DNA of 64,000 nt from Pseudomonadales bacterium (GTDB taxonomy: Bacteria; Pseudomonadota; Gammaproteobacteria; Pseudomonadales; Azotimanducaceae): NCBI GenBank assembly GCA_017642855.1, contig JAEPOO010000001.1:434001-498000 (forward strand), read 5' to 3'. Positions 25,778-34,900 of this stretch are shown piece by piece (the stretch's first letter is position 1; each line of letters starts with the position of its first letter). The translations under genes and the position numbers were made by a program. The notes under the pieces were generated by a model. The model was not told the DNA's origin and did no database searches. It was given only the letters and a program-made list of their open reading frames with translations.

Positions 25778-26169
25778 TATATATAGTTCACTAAATATAG
25801 TCTAGTAATACCAGTTCAATATCAACGACGAACCTCTCAGGCCCTGGTTCAATAGAGAGATGCCCAAAATGAACCGCAATCTAAGCGAGAAACGCTGACT
25901 ATTGCTGAGACTTTGGGCGAACTAATGGAGTACTTTCATTGGTGGGCCGCCACCGACAAGAAAAACAGAGAAACTGAAAATGTCGTCTAAGTCGCACTTC
26001 AGGTTTGTTGGAGCTAATTTGAAGTTTGGATTCCGAAACGGTTTAATCTCCGTGTTGTTGGGCTGTGTGTCATTGACCCAGTGCGCTATGTGGTATCCAT
26101 GTCAAGATATTGGGCTGCAACCCATATTCTGATAGACCATGTTTGCAAGCACTGGCGGCCCTTCAACGT
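25778..26169. other. Intergenic region with a possible gene remnant
   Basis: No intact gene is visible in these 392 bases. One forward frame ending TAA at about 25990 reads TLTIAETLGELMEYFHWW and onward for some 40 residues with no start codon before an upstream stop, so it may be the tail of a decayed gene. The rest shows no RNA or repeat that I can recognise. It may hold the promoter of the recombinase and its target site. Confidence 0.4.
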
Positions 26170-27156
26170 TTAGCTTCCTTTGACGGCCTTATGGTATGCG
26201 GATTTCAGTACAAGTCTTCTTTCCACTCTCTGACTCAACATTGCATCATTCTGCCAATCGGTGGGATATCTGATTTCTTCGAGGACCTTGAGTATTACTT
26301 CAATGTTCTTTGTTCCAGTTTGATTCTTTTCTGAGTACGAAACTTCGGAATATCGAAGCAGGTGTTCGGTTACACGGTAGGTGTAATCGTCACTCTTCCA
26401 CTCTTTGATGTTTGTGACTGCATTTGTAGTCGGAGTTTGAGCGACTAATTTGGGTAGATAAGGGATCAGCTCGAGACTCGCCTTTTTGTTAGCTTGAGAC
26501 CTCCCGCTCCTTAACATGTGTCTCCATCCAAGCCTAGTAAGCTCAATCTTTCCAAGAGTTGGAGAAAAAACTGAAGCCAATGACCTGTATGTGCTGCGCA
26601 CCGTTTTTCGTCGCTCGGTAACATTACCAGTTCTAGACCTCACAACAATTCCTCGACCGCCCTTCATATTGGATATGTTTCGAGACATGCATCGAGCAAG
26701 ATCAAAGACTGTAGCAGGAGTAATTTTGTGGTGTAGCCCGTAATCTCGCGGTGTGAGTTTTGTATCCGGGTGAACGTACGCCCAGAACGATTCGCCAGTG
26801 CTTCTATCTACCCATACCATGCAAACTGAGTGTGATGTTCGTTTCGCCGCCCTCAGTGCGGCACCTTTGAGCTTGAAGCCAAGCTCGTTACGCATGCCGA
26901 AAGTATCTCCCGACTTAACTTGTGAAAGAATCAACAGTCTTTCGCCCGGGTACCATGGGTGATCACAGGAAAGAATCAGATCTATCTTTCTATTGTCTTC
27001 CTCTCTTGAACCCCAGCAGATTTCTCCCCTGCATGCAGTTACAAGTCGGGATGCGGCTAGCGATTCCGCGTCACTGCCATTCAGATGGTTAAATGCACGA
27101 GTCTGGTTCGGTGGCAGAATTGGTCTGGACTTGAGCAGACTCTTGTAAGGTTCCAT
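26170..27156 (-). CDS. DUF4365-like PD-(D/E)xK nuclease-related protein
   Basis: The ATG at 27156 is supported by the ribosome site AGGAGAG about eight bases upstream, giving 328 residues; starts further upstream overlap the divergent gene. The N-terminal domain has Glu31, a KIDLIL strand with Asp59 and SQVKSGDTF with Q79-x-K81, the E...D...QxK layout of DUF4365-type restriction-endonuclease-like domains. The C-terminal half has no recognised domain. It is divergent from the PIN-like gene, with a gap of only 57 bases between starts. Confidence 0.65.
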   Translation of the reverse strand: MEPYKSLLKSRPILPPNQTRAFNHLNGSDAESLAASRLVTACRGEICWGSREEDNRKIDLILSCDHPWYPGERLLILSQVKSGDTFGMRNELGFKLKGAALRAAKRTSHSVCMVWVDRSTGESFWAYVHPDTKLTPRDYGLHHKITPATVFDLARCMSRNISNMKGGRGIVVRSRTGNVTERRKTVRSTYRSLASVFSPTLGKIELTRLGWRHMLRSGRSQANKKASLELIPYLPKLVAQTPTTNAVTNIKEWKSDDYTYRVTEHLLRYSEVSYSEKNQTGTKNIEVILKVLEEIRYPTDWQNDAMLSQRVERRLVLKSAYHKAVKGS

Positions 27157-27213
27157 TGTATTCTCTCCTAGGCTTGCTTTTTGAGACGCCATTTTGAATA
27201 CCATCAACAAATA

Positions 27214-28419
27214 ATGACAAAGTCTATGCTTGTCTACATGGATAGCAGTGATTTTTCCGATCTTGCTGCTCGCCGTTCAGAGAGCCGAGTTGCGGATGTC
27301 TATGACAAATTGATTGCGTATAGGGATTCGGGCCAAGTCACGTTTGTTTTCTCAGCAGTTCACGTCACAGAAGTTGCACCTACCAATCCTGATGCAGCAC
27401 CTTACTCCAGCGGTCGGTCCGACATGATTTCAGAAATCTGCGGAAGAAATGCGTTGATCTCGATGGATAGACTTGTTGATGAGGAGATCGTTAGGTTAGC
27501 TTCTAGAGCGGATAATCCAGTTGAGGCCTGTTCAAACGAGGGCCAATGGTACCCAGAAGTTAAGGACATCATTTCGCCTGTCCTACTAGCGGAAACGGTC
27601 GCCGAAGAGTTGGAAGTTGCGATTAGCAAGGAGCAACTGAACAGAAGTGATCGGCGGGCGCTGAAGAAAAGGCTAATTCGAAAAGGTTCCCCCACCAAAG
27701 AGCTGCGTATGCTCCTGGCTTCCAATAGCAAGGCTGCGAACCTAGAAAGCATGCTGGAGTCTTATCCCATGAGACCCGCTGACGCTAAAGTACTAAATGA
27801 ATTTATTGTTGGCCGGGCGACTAGAATCCAAGCGGAAAAAGCTTTTCTAAATAGTCTCAAAGATGTCAGTTTCATGATGCGATGGTTTGAACAACACTAT
27901 CAGACAATGTCACCGATTACGGAGTGGCTGCGTGGGCCTGCACAGAAGTTCATTGCCTCAATGGTGGAAGTGTCAGATTCAATCAGAGAGCTTAAGGCCC
28001 TTCAAAACGAAGCCGGTATTCAGATTCCGGATAGTCCACTGACGCAGGAGGGATGGAAAAAAATGCAGGACCAGCATTTAGCTCGATTTGTTGAAGCGAG
28101 GTTACGCAGGGATGGAAATTCTGTAGATTCCAGCACCGTCCGAGAGGTAGATCGATATTGTCCAGGTATTGCCATGTTCGTGAGAACTTTGCACTCGGCT
28201 ATGTGGACGTTAACGCAAGATAAACCTCGCAACCCGAAAGTTAGCGATTTCGCTGATGCTGTCCACGCAATTTATCTTCCTTATGTGGATGTTTTTAGAG
28301 CGGACAAGTTTATGAGTACATTCCTGAGAGATAGAGCACGGAAATACAACGCTGAAGTCGTTTCAAAACTGGTTGACCTCCCGAAGGTCATAGACGCGAA
28401 GTTAGCGGCTAATCACTAG
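27214..28419 (+). CDS. PIN-like nuclease-type protein
   Basis: The ATG at 27214 gives 401 residues; a TTG at 27181 would overlap the divergent gene. The N-terminus MLVYMDSSDFSDLA and a VFSAVHVTEVAP segment, together with a C-terminal DFADAVHAIYLPYVDVFRADKF, place conserved acids where PIN-domain ribonucleases hold Mg2+: Asp near the start, then D...H...D...D near the end. The long middle insertion is helical. The assignment rests on this pattern alone. It starts a probable three-gene run ending at 30728. Confidence 0.55.
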   Translation: MTKSMLVYMDSSDFSDLAARRSESRVADVYDKLIAYRDSGQVTFVFSAVHVTEVAPTNPDAAPYSSGRSDMISEICGRNALISMDRLVDEEIVRLASRADNPVEACSNEGQWYPEVKDIISPVLLAETVAEELEVAISKEQLNRSDRRALKKRLIRKGSPTKELRMLLASNSKAANLESMLESYPMRPADAKVLNEFIVGRATRIQAEKAFLNSLKDVSFMMRWFEQHYQTMSPITEWLRGPAQKFIASMVEVSDSIRELKALQNEAGIQIPDSPLTQEGWKKMQDQHLARFVEARLRRDGNSVDSSTVREVDRYCPGIAMFVRTLHSAMWTLTQDKPRNPKVSDFADAVHAIYLPYVDVFRADKFMSTFLRDRARKYNAEVVSKLVDLPKVIDAKLAANH

Positions 28420-28541
28420 CTCAATTGATCGGGAAGATCTAATAGAGCAAGGTTATTCATTGAATCGTTGCAGATCAGCAGCAAAGCCTTCTTACGTTTT
28501 GTAGGAGTAGAATAGACAGGTTTCAAGAATCGGATAGTGCC

Positions 28542-30047
28542 ATGTCAGCAATTGAGGCGTTTCAAAGGATCGAGACAGTTGAGGTTCTAAATTCAGATGA
28601 TGTGAATGCATGTGCCTGGTTGGAAACCAATGCGCCAAAAGGTCCCCCGCAGTGGTATTCAGAAGATAAGAAGCACCAAGTAGTTAGTTGGTCGCTCAGC
28701 AGACGCCCCTCCAAAAGCGCACGTCTAACTGCTGCGAGATACGGCACACATCTTCAATCACTAAGGCGTTTATTCTTAACCGGAACCAAAACAGAAAGGT
28801 TGGGAGTGCTGTCTAACAGTGCGGTTGGTCCCTACAGCGACCGGTTCGATAGTCGCCAATACTTCCTCTCAGACAATCTGGCTTTAGAGATTCTTAAAGA
28901 GCCTCAATCGCGAGAGTTTCAAGTATTCATCGGTAACCCCTACTTAAACAGAGAATGGCTGGCAAATGTACTAGAGAACTGGGACGAGGATAGTGACCTA
29001 AGCGATCTTTCACTAATTACCTTAGTGGACCTACTTTCTTCTAGCCGAGTTATCACAGAGAGATATGATGATCTCTATATGGACGGATACGCTGAGTATT
29101 CGCATAATCGCCTAAACTTCCAGTTAGCCGACCTGTTGCAAACGGTTCCGGTCACAGCTCGATGGGCTAATTCTCTAGCGTCTTTAGTCCAAAGACTCTA
29201 CCTCCCATACGTACCGGAGTTCGATACTAATCTGCTCGATCGATGGCAGAATCCTGAAGAAGAAAATAACAAGTACTTCGACCCTTTTGAAAATCTTCGC
29301 AAATTGATTGTGAAGTACATTATCACGAGAGATCACAGATCTGATCTCAAAGGAACGCTGAGTTTTGATCATCCGGACCCTGCCGTTAGAAATGGTCTCT
29401 ACAGTACTTTACGCCCCTATGACTTTTTTAAAGGCGCAAGATTGGATGACAATTTCGAGTATCCGTCATTCAAGTATCTAGGGGAGTATGAACTCGACTC
29501 TCAACAGGAATTGGTTGTTAAAGTTTGTAAAGACTGTTTCGAAAGAGACAAGAATGAGTTCGTTAGATCAATCCTAGAGAACGAGCACTTCTGGAGAAGT
29601 GAAAGAGAAAGAAACCTGCTGAATACTCTTTGTTGGGACGTTGCTGAAGACCCGCGATCCGATATGGACTTGCCTAATTTATATAGAGCGTTCGAGGCCC
29701 GCCACCAAAAGGAGAACCCGGGATGGTTTGGTGATAAACACTTCACTGCTGAGTTTCCGGAGGACATGCCGATTGAACCTCGTTTGGATCAAATCCGAGA
29801 GGAGATCAGCCAATTGAGACTCGAACTTACTAATCTGAAGGGAGAGGAGAGCTTGGATGAGACTTCGCAGAAGTTGGACGTCAGTTTGGCGACGATTCAG
29901 GAACAGCTCAGAGAGATCGACGAATCCATAGACAGACGCCTAGCGATGACCTCCGTCGAACTCAACTCGCGCTTGCAGGGGGTCAAGACGGTGATGTGGA
30001 TCGTTTTCGGCGCACTACTAGTTTCAGTTTACCTCCATTACCTCTAG
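28542..30047 (+). CDS. Unrecognised protein with C-terminal coiled coil and single membrane helix
   Basis: This 501-residue protein matches no family I recognise. Residues about 1-410 are soluble, rich in aromatic and charged residues. Residues about 415-480 form a heptad-like coiled coil (RLDQIREEISQLRLELTNLK and onward), and the last 20 residues (VMWIVFGALLVSVYLHYL) make one membrane helix with a very short tail, so it is tail-anchored with the bulk in the cytosol. The next gene starts within ten bases. The arrangement suggests an oligomeric membrane-tethered sensor or effector, which is inference. Confidence 0.65.
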   Translation: MSAIEAFQRIETVEVLNSDDVNACAWLETNAPKGPPQWYSEDKKHQVVSWSLSRRPSKSARLTAARYGTHLQSLRRLFLTGTKTERLGVLSNSAVGPYSDRFDSRQYFLSDNLALEILKEPQSREFQVFIGNPYLNREWLANVLENWDEDSDLSDLSLITLVDLLSSSRVITERYDDLYMDGYAEYSHNRLNFQLADLLQTVPVTARWANSLASLVQRLYLPYVPEFDTNLLDRWQNPEEENNKYFDPFENLRKLIVKYIITRDHRSDLKGTLSFDHPDPAVRNGLYSTLRPYDFFKGARLDDNFEYPSFKYLGEYELDSQQELVVKVCKDCFERDKNEFVRSILENEHFWRSERERNLLNTLCWDVAEDPRSDMDLPNLYRAFEARHQKENPGWFGDKHFTAEFPEDMPIEPRLDQIREEISQLRLELTNLKGEESLDETSQKLDVSLATIQEQLREIDESIDRRLAMTSVELNSRLQGVKTVMWIVFGALLVSVYLHYL

Positions 30048-30056
30048 TTGTTGCGT

Positions 30057-30728
30057 ATGTCGGACACCACCATCCCAGATCTTCTTGCTGAACTAGATGA
30101 CGCGCACGCTGCAATCGACTCTCGATTTAAAGCGATGATGGAGGCGGATGATAGGGCCTTGTATGGGATGGACCTCTTGGTAGCTGGTGCCCTGAATAGA
30201 ACGCGCGCGAACTTAAAGGCGTTCGATCAACTGATAAAGGACAGAAATTTGGTGATCGCAGGTGCGCTATTGCGACTCCAGATTGACTCTGCCTTAAGGG
30301 TTTCTGCGGCATTTTTGGTAGAAGACCCGCATGACTTTTCATTTAGGGTCCTGCGTGGGGAGAGAATCGACCTAATGACCGACCGGAATGGCAAGCGATT
30401 GTCGGATCGTTCTTTGGTCAAGTCTTTGAGTGACGAATATGATTGGTTAGAGCGGGTATATGAACGCACTTCGGGATACATTCATCTATCCGGTACTCAC
30501 ATTCATCACAGCATAGAAAACATTCAAGAAGATGGTCGATTCCAAGTCAAAGTCTCCGACATAGATCAGGACCTTCCAGAAGATTTATACGTTGAGATTA
30601 TCCAAGCCTTCGCAGAGTCCATCCATATACTTCTGAAATACGTTGATGGGTGGATAGACACAAAGAATAATCCTGAAGAGGTGGCCAAAATCAAAGAAGC
30701 GATCCTCGCGCAACACGAAAATAGCTAG
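30057..30728 (+). CDS. Helical protein with HEPN-like RX5H motif
   Basis: The ATG at 30057 gives 223 residues; a reading beginning at 30048 is also open. The protein is almost entirely helical. Residues 137-143 read RTSGYIH, an R-x5-H spacing that fits the RX4-6H catalytic motif of HEPN ribonucleases, in the second half as expected. The following SGTHIHHS is His-rich. The overall similarity to HEPN families is weak, and a plain helical abortive-infection-type protein is the alternative. It follows the tail-anchored gene by nine bases. Confidence 0.5.
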   Translation: MSDTTIPDLLAELDDAHAAIDSRFKAMMEADDRALYGMDLLVAGALNRTRANLKAFDQLIKDRNLVIAGALLRLQIDSALRVSAAFLVEDPHDFSFRVLRGERIDLMTDRNGKRLSDRSLVKSLSDEYDWLERVYERTSGYIHLSGTHIHHSIENIQEDGRFQVKVSDIDQDLPEDLYVEIIQAFAESIHILLKYVDGWIDTKNNPEEVAKIKEAILAQHENS

Positions 30729-30836
30729 CCGAACTTCCTATTACTTAAAGTCTATATAGGTAAAAAAATTCTGTGTTATACGCGAAATCAGCGCTGTAGA
30801 CACCGAGATTTGTTCGCAGAAAGAGTGGCTAAAACG

Positions 30837-33800
30837 TCATGAAACTCCGACGATGCATGCCTTAATTCTATCTTCAGGCCGATCGATTGTTGGAATCTCC
30901 TGAAACTTGCTCAGCACTACTGGAATCAGATCTGACGCGCGTTGTGAAAGATCCTCCCTAATATCTCGTAGTAGTAGAGGTCGTGTTCTCGGACTCTGTA
31001 GTTTCTCGAACCATACTGGTCGAATAACTTCTAACCATCTCGAGGCAATTTCATCCCAATCAGGATTAAGCTCGTCGTTGTTCGAGTTTAAAAGCAATAG
31101 AATCGAAGACAGCTGTTCGAAATCTTCGGTTGATTGAGTTTGGTTCGCCAGTGCAACGTACTTTTCAAGGACAGTTTCCATTTCGACTAAGGCGCGCTGT
31201 TTCTTCATAGAGAGAAAACTCCTCTCTATTCTGTTTAGTAATCCGATGAATCTACTCAACTGCTTTATGGCTCTAGCATCGACTGGTGCTGACTCGATAT
31301 CACCCGCAAGTTGAATCCTTAGCTGTTCTACAACTTCGCTGAGCTCTGAATCAACTTGACCTTCCAGATTACGAAAAAACAGCCATTTTGGAGCACCGAA
31401 TGGGCCCGCAGATAGACAGAAGAAGGCCCAAGGAGATTTCGATTCAACTAGGCTTACTCTAGCTAAGACCGATTGTTTAATGTTGCGGTAGTGGCGATAT
31501 ACCTTCGGGCTAACTAGGGCACTATCTCCATCTATGAGGTTACGGACGGGCTGAAAGGCATCCTGTAAACCATCCCAAGATCCGAGGTTGCTCATTTCCT
31601 CATATTCTTCAGCCAGTTCCTTAGCGCTGACAGAGGTGGATCTAGATGTGCGATCTTCGGGTAGTGGCATATTGGATCCCAGAAGGGAATCTACCATTTC
31701 ATATCTTTCCAAGAATCTATGGTCTGAAGAGAGTGCAAACTCTTCCGAATCGTTGGGCCACCAGGCTTCCACTTCCTCATGTGGAGAGTCCATTCGGTCA
31801 ATCCTACCGACTCTCTGTTCTGCGATTCTTACGACACTAGGAATATCTAGGTGTGCTAATACTCCTGCTTGCTGAAGATTAACGCCTTCGGAGAGAGAGT
31901 CGGAGCACAAACCAATTGTCCTGGATTTTGTTGAACCGAGCTCAAAGCTGTTGATGAATTCTTTTCGATTCGATGCGCTATCGCCCGTAGCTATTAGCAC
32001 AGCGGTGTCAGCGGATTGATGTTTTAGCATATCCCTCAACAGAGCGAGGGTTATGGGGCGGCTATCAAAAGCCAAAACCAAACCATGGTCGTTCGTGAGC
32101 TGGAGCAATAAATTGGCTTTTTCAGTCTCACGTCCATCTGAAAGCTTGCTAACAAGATTTGTAATGCGCTGATAAATCTTCAGATCGTGTTGGCATGCAC
32201 TTCTATGGGCCTCAGAGTCTTTAAGCCAATCAGGTAGTTCTGCGTCAATGTCGTGTTGCGGCAATTCTAGTCTGAGGATGGTCCTTTTTATGTTCCCCGA
32301 ACTCGCTTTCTTGAAGTTACGAATTTCATATCTCTCGATTGCATCAGCAGTCCCGTTTATGTGTTCGATTAATGCAGCTCGAGACGACCTTAGAGAGGAC
32401 ATGATCGAATAAGCGGCCAAGGTCCTTGCTCCATTCAATCTCCTGGTGAGGTATTGAGTCTCACTCATACCAGTTTTCTTTAACTTTTCCGGCATGACTA
32501 TAGGTTTCTGAAAGTGTGTTACACCATATAACTCGCCCGCGGCTGCCCTAATTTCAGCAGCGAGTGCTCGATCGTCAGAAGACTCTGCTAAGTCATAGAA
32601 CTTTGCTTTGTGTTTTGGGAATCGACATTGGCGACCATCCTTGGAGGTGTAGCTCGCTGGAGATTCATCTATTAGCTTGTTTAGAGTGCTTTTGGTGCGT
32701 CGAACGGTAAACCTTTGTATTTCGTTGCGTAAGGTTGAGAGCTCTTCAGATGATAGGTCGGGAGTTACTGCTCTATAACCTAGTATCTTACTGAATGCTT
32801 CCACCGTGCGCGGTTGAAGGTTATCGGCTCCAAGTAGATCAGCAATGTGTAGAAGGTCAGTTACGCTTTTATTTATCGGTGTGGCTGTAAAAAGTACGAC
32901 ATGATCAGCGATATTCCTTAGCAATTGTTGCGATCGCATGGACTGATTGTTGAGGAAGTTATGCCCCTCGTCGATACACAATATCTGCGCGCGTTGAAGG
33001 GCGCTGAGAAGTGCATTGTTATCACTCGAGTTAGCTCGACTGAGCTTTCCATGAGAATGCACTGTGAGGGTTAAGTTGCTCATGGCTACTTCGTTTTGCC
33101 AGCTGTGCTCTACAAGCGGTGGGCAAATGAGTATGGGTTTACCGCGCCCCAATCTATTCGAGCGCAGCAATTGGTCCTGAATTGAGCCAATGAGATGAAC
33201 ACCCATCTTTGTTTTCCCTGACCCAGTTGCGTCGGCAACCAGCACACTTCCTTGATTAGAAAGTACGTACAAGGCTTGGGCGATTCCTTGTTTCTGGGAA
33301 GGCCATAAATTGTCCGTGGCGAGGTATTCATGATCTAGGTATTTGTTTGCCCACTCTCCATCAAGGAGTTCGCCGCTGGCCCTGGCGAGTGCTTCTTCCC
33401 AGGATACGACCTTTAGGAGCCCCTCAAGTAATTTGATTATGTTGGTGCTGTAGTCGACGGACTCGGTCCAATAGTTTTCAGCTATTTGCGATAGCTCGGC
33501 AAATCTCTTCTTCTCGCGTTTCGCCGTAAACCTGGAGTTGGCCTCATGTTGTTGTCGCATACCAAAGTTCGTGAAGTTGCTGGAGCCCAAGGTCACAGCC
33601 TCGTCTCCACAATAGATCTTGGCATGCAGTCCTGGATTGCGATCGAGATAACGGACCTTTACGACTCCTGACTCAACCTTCTCTATCATCTGCAATATTT
33701 TCTGTGACATCAGGACAGAAATCCCCCGCTCAAGCCAATAGGTTTCGGCTGCGATGGCGCTACTTTTGCGAGTAGAATAGGACTGTCTCTCGGACGTAAA

Positions 33801-34070
33801 GGGTTCGTTGCCGAAGAGGATACGAATATCATCTGAGCTAGATGAACTGGCAAAGTCGATACATCGATCCAGACTAGCGTACCCGCAGACTATGAGTGGG
33901 TGTTCAGATTCCCTAAGGTCTTCGAGAATTATGGATTCCGCTTTTCGCTTATCGAGGTTGAGTGGAAATCTTTCCGAATCCGGCCAGATGCTGTCATCAG
34001 CAGAGAGCAACCCACGGGATGGTTCCGAGTAGAAATCCAACGATAGGTTTTTTGTCTTTTTTGTCGTCAT
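30837..34070 (-). CDS. PLD-family nuclease fused to SNF2/RapA-like helicase
   Basis: This 1077-residue protein starts with a phospholipase-D-like domain carrying the HxK...GSSN motif (HAKIYCGDEAVTLGSSN, 149-165). A superfamily-2 motor follows with Walker A ATGSGKT at 281-287, DEGH at 367-370, TATP at 395-398 and a C-terminal helicase domain with QRVGRIDRMDSP. The single HxK motif implies action as a dimer, as in other bacterial PLD nucleases. Related modules exist as separate proteins in DISARM-type defence; here they are fused. It is transcribed toward the HEPN-like gene, with about 110 bases between stops. Confidence 0.85.
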   Translation of the reverse strand: MTTKKTKNLSLDFYSEPSRGLLSADDSIWPDSERFPLNLDKRKAESIILEDLRESEHPLIVCGYASLDRCIDFASSSSSDDIRILFGNEPFTSERQSYSTRKSSAIAAETYWLERGISVLMSQKILQMIEKVESGVVKVRYLDRNPGLHAKIYCGDEAVTLGSSNFTNFGMRQQHEANSRFTAKREKKRFAELSQIAENYWTESVDYSTNIIKLLEGLLKVVSWEEALARASGELLDGEWANKYLDHEYLATDNLWPSQKQGIAQALYVLSNQGSVLVADATGSGKTKMGVHLIGSIQDQLLRSNRLGRGKPILICPPLVEHSWQNEVAMSNLTLTVHSHGKLSRANSSDNNALLSALQRAQILCIDEGHNFLNNQSMRSQQLLRNIADHVVLFTATPINKSVTDLLHIADLLGADNLQPRTVEAFSKILGYRAVTPDLSSEELSTLRNEIQRFTVRRTKSTLNKLIDESPASYTSKDGRQCRFPKHKAKFYDLAESSDDRALAAEIRAAAGELYGVTHFQKPIVMPEKLKKTGMSETQYLTRRLNGARTLAAYSIMSSLRSSRAALIEHINGTADAIERYEIRNFKKASSGNIKRTILRLELPQHDIDAELPDWLKDSEAHRSACQHDLKIYQRITNLVSKLSDGRETEKANLLLQLTNDHGLVLAFDSRPITLALLRDMLKHQSADTAVLIATGDSASNRKEFINSFELGSTKSRTIGLCSDSLSEGVNLQQAGVLAHLDIPSVVRIAEQRVGRIDRMDSPHEEVEAWWPNDSEEFALSSDHRFLERYEMVDSLLGSNMPLPEDRTSRSTSVSAKELAEEYEEMSNLGSWDGLQDAFQPVRNLIDGDSALVSPKVYRHYRNIKQSVLARVSLVESKSPWAFFCLSAGPFGAPKWLFFRNLEGQVDSELSEVVEQLRIQLAGDIESAPVDARAIKQLSRFIGLLNRIERSFLSMKKQRALVEMETVLEKYVALANQTQSTEDFEQLSSILLLLNSNNDELNPDWDEIASRWLEVIRPVWFEKLQSPRTRPLLLRDIREDLSQRASDLIPVVLSKFQEIPTIDRPEDRIKACIVGVS

Positions 34071-34161
34071 CTAAGCCAGTAGTGATGGCACCTATTCACA
34101 TTCTCTCCTTAGTTCGACAACGCCGCAAACCTAGTGCCTATTCGCTGCAAACGTTTGCAAT

Positions 34162-34776
34162 TTACCGGTAGAACTTCGCTTCTAGCTCTATGAGTTCCTG
34201 AAGCATTCGCTCCCTGTGTTTGTCGAACTGAACCAGATGCGCGGATTCCAACTGCCTGATTTCCTCCGCAAGCCGCAAATATGTAGCCCAATGCATGTTT
34301 TTCGGTTTACGGGGTATCTCGTTCAACAAACCAATTCGACCACCTAGACGTTGACGCAGTTTGTTTGCTCTCACTAGCAATGGGGCTGGATGAGTGTAGT
34401 ACTGCGAATCGTACGCAAGGTCTAAGCACTTACGACAACCGATTTCTTTCGGTGGCATAAAGTACAAAACGCAGAAGCGTCTTTCGCAGCACGGACACAG
34501 CATGTAGGTTTGTGATCCACCAAAGTGACGAAGGTCTCTCTGTAATTTGAGCTCCGCATCAACTCGAATCTCAGAAGTAGTCTGTTGAGATATTTGTAGG
34601 CTTTGGCCATCAACGCGAGCATAGAGTGGGGAAGTTTCTCGGGTTTCCAGCTCTATCCATTGATGAGGGTTTGCACGCATATCACGATCTATTGATCGGA
34701 TATCGATACAAGTAACATCGCTTAGTGACCCTTTGGTTCGTATCTGATCAAACCTTCCGCTTCCAAACCCACCCAT
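34162..34776 (-). CDS. Zinc-ribbon protein associated with the element's replication module
   Basis: The ATG at 34776 gives 204 residues beginning MGGFGSGRFD, a small Gly/Arg N-terminus typical of a family found beside primases of integrated elements. CxxC pairs CPCC and CRKC, about 25-30 residues apart, form a likely zinc ribbon, and the C-terminal part is helical. The longer reading from 34830 lacks the typical start. A role in replication control or element packaging is a guess. It lies between the helicase and primase genes, all on the reverse strand. Confidence 0.65.
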   Translation of the reverse strand: MGGFGSGRFDQIRTKGSLSDVTCIDIRSIDRDMRANPHQWIELETRETSPLYARVDGQSLQISQQTTSEIRVDAELKLQRDLRHFGGSQTYMLCPCCERRFCVLYFMPPKEIGCRKCLDLAYDSQYYTHPAPLLVRANKLRQRLGGRIGLLNEIPRKPKNMHWATYLRLAEEIRQLESAHLVQFDKHRERMLQELIELEAKFYR

Positions 34777-34900
34777 AGGAATGCCTTTTTTGCCGAAATA
34801 CCTAGACAAGTTCATGCAGGAGTGCAGCAACTTTAGCTTCCCATGTGTCTTTAGATGATTCTTCTAAAGAGTTTTCCCATGGGCTACATAGCTACACACC

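Noticed and set aside
26110..26334. Forward ORF of 74 residues
   Set aside because: It overlaps antisense the DUF4365-like gene, which has a clear ribosome site and a motif.
30837..34070. Assignment of the PLD-helicase to Mokosh type II
   Set aside because: The PLD domain is N-terminal and the motor is SNF2/RapA-like with DEGH, not the helicase type of that system.
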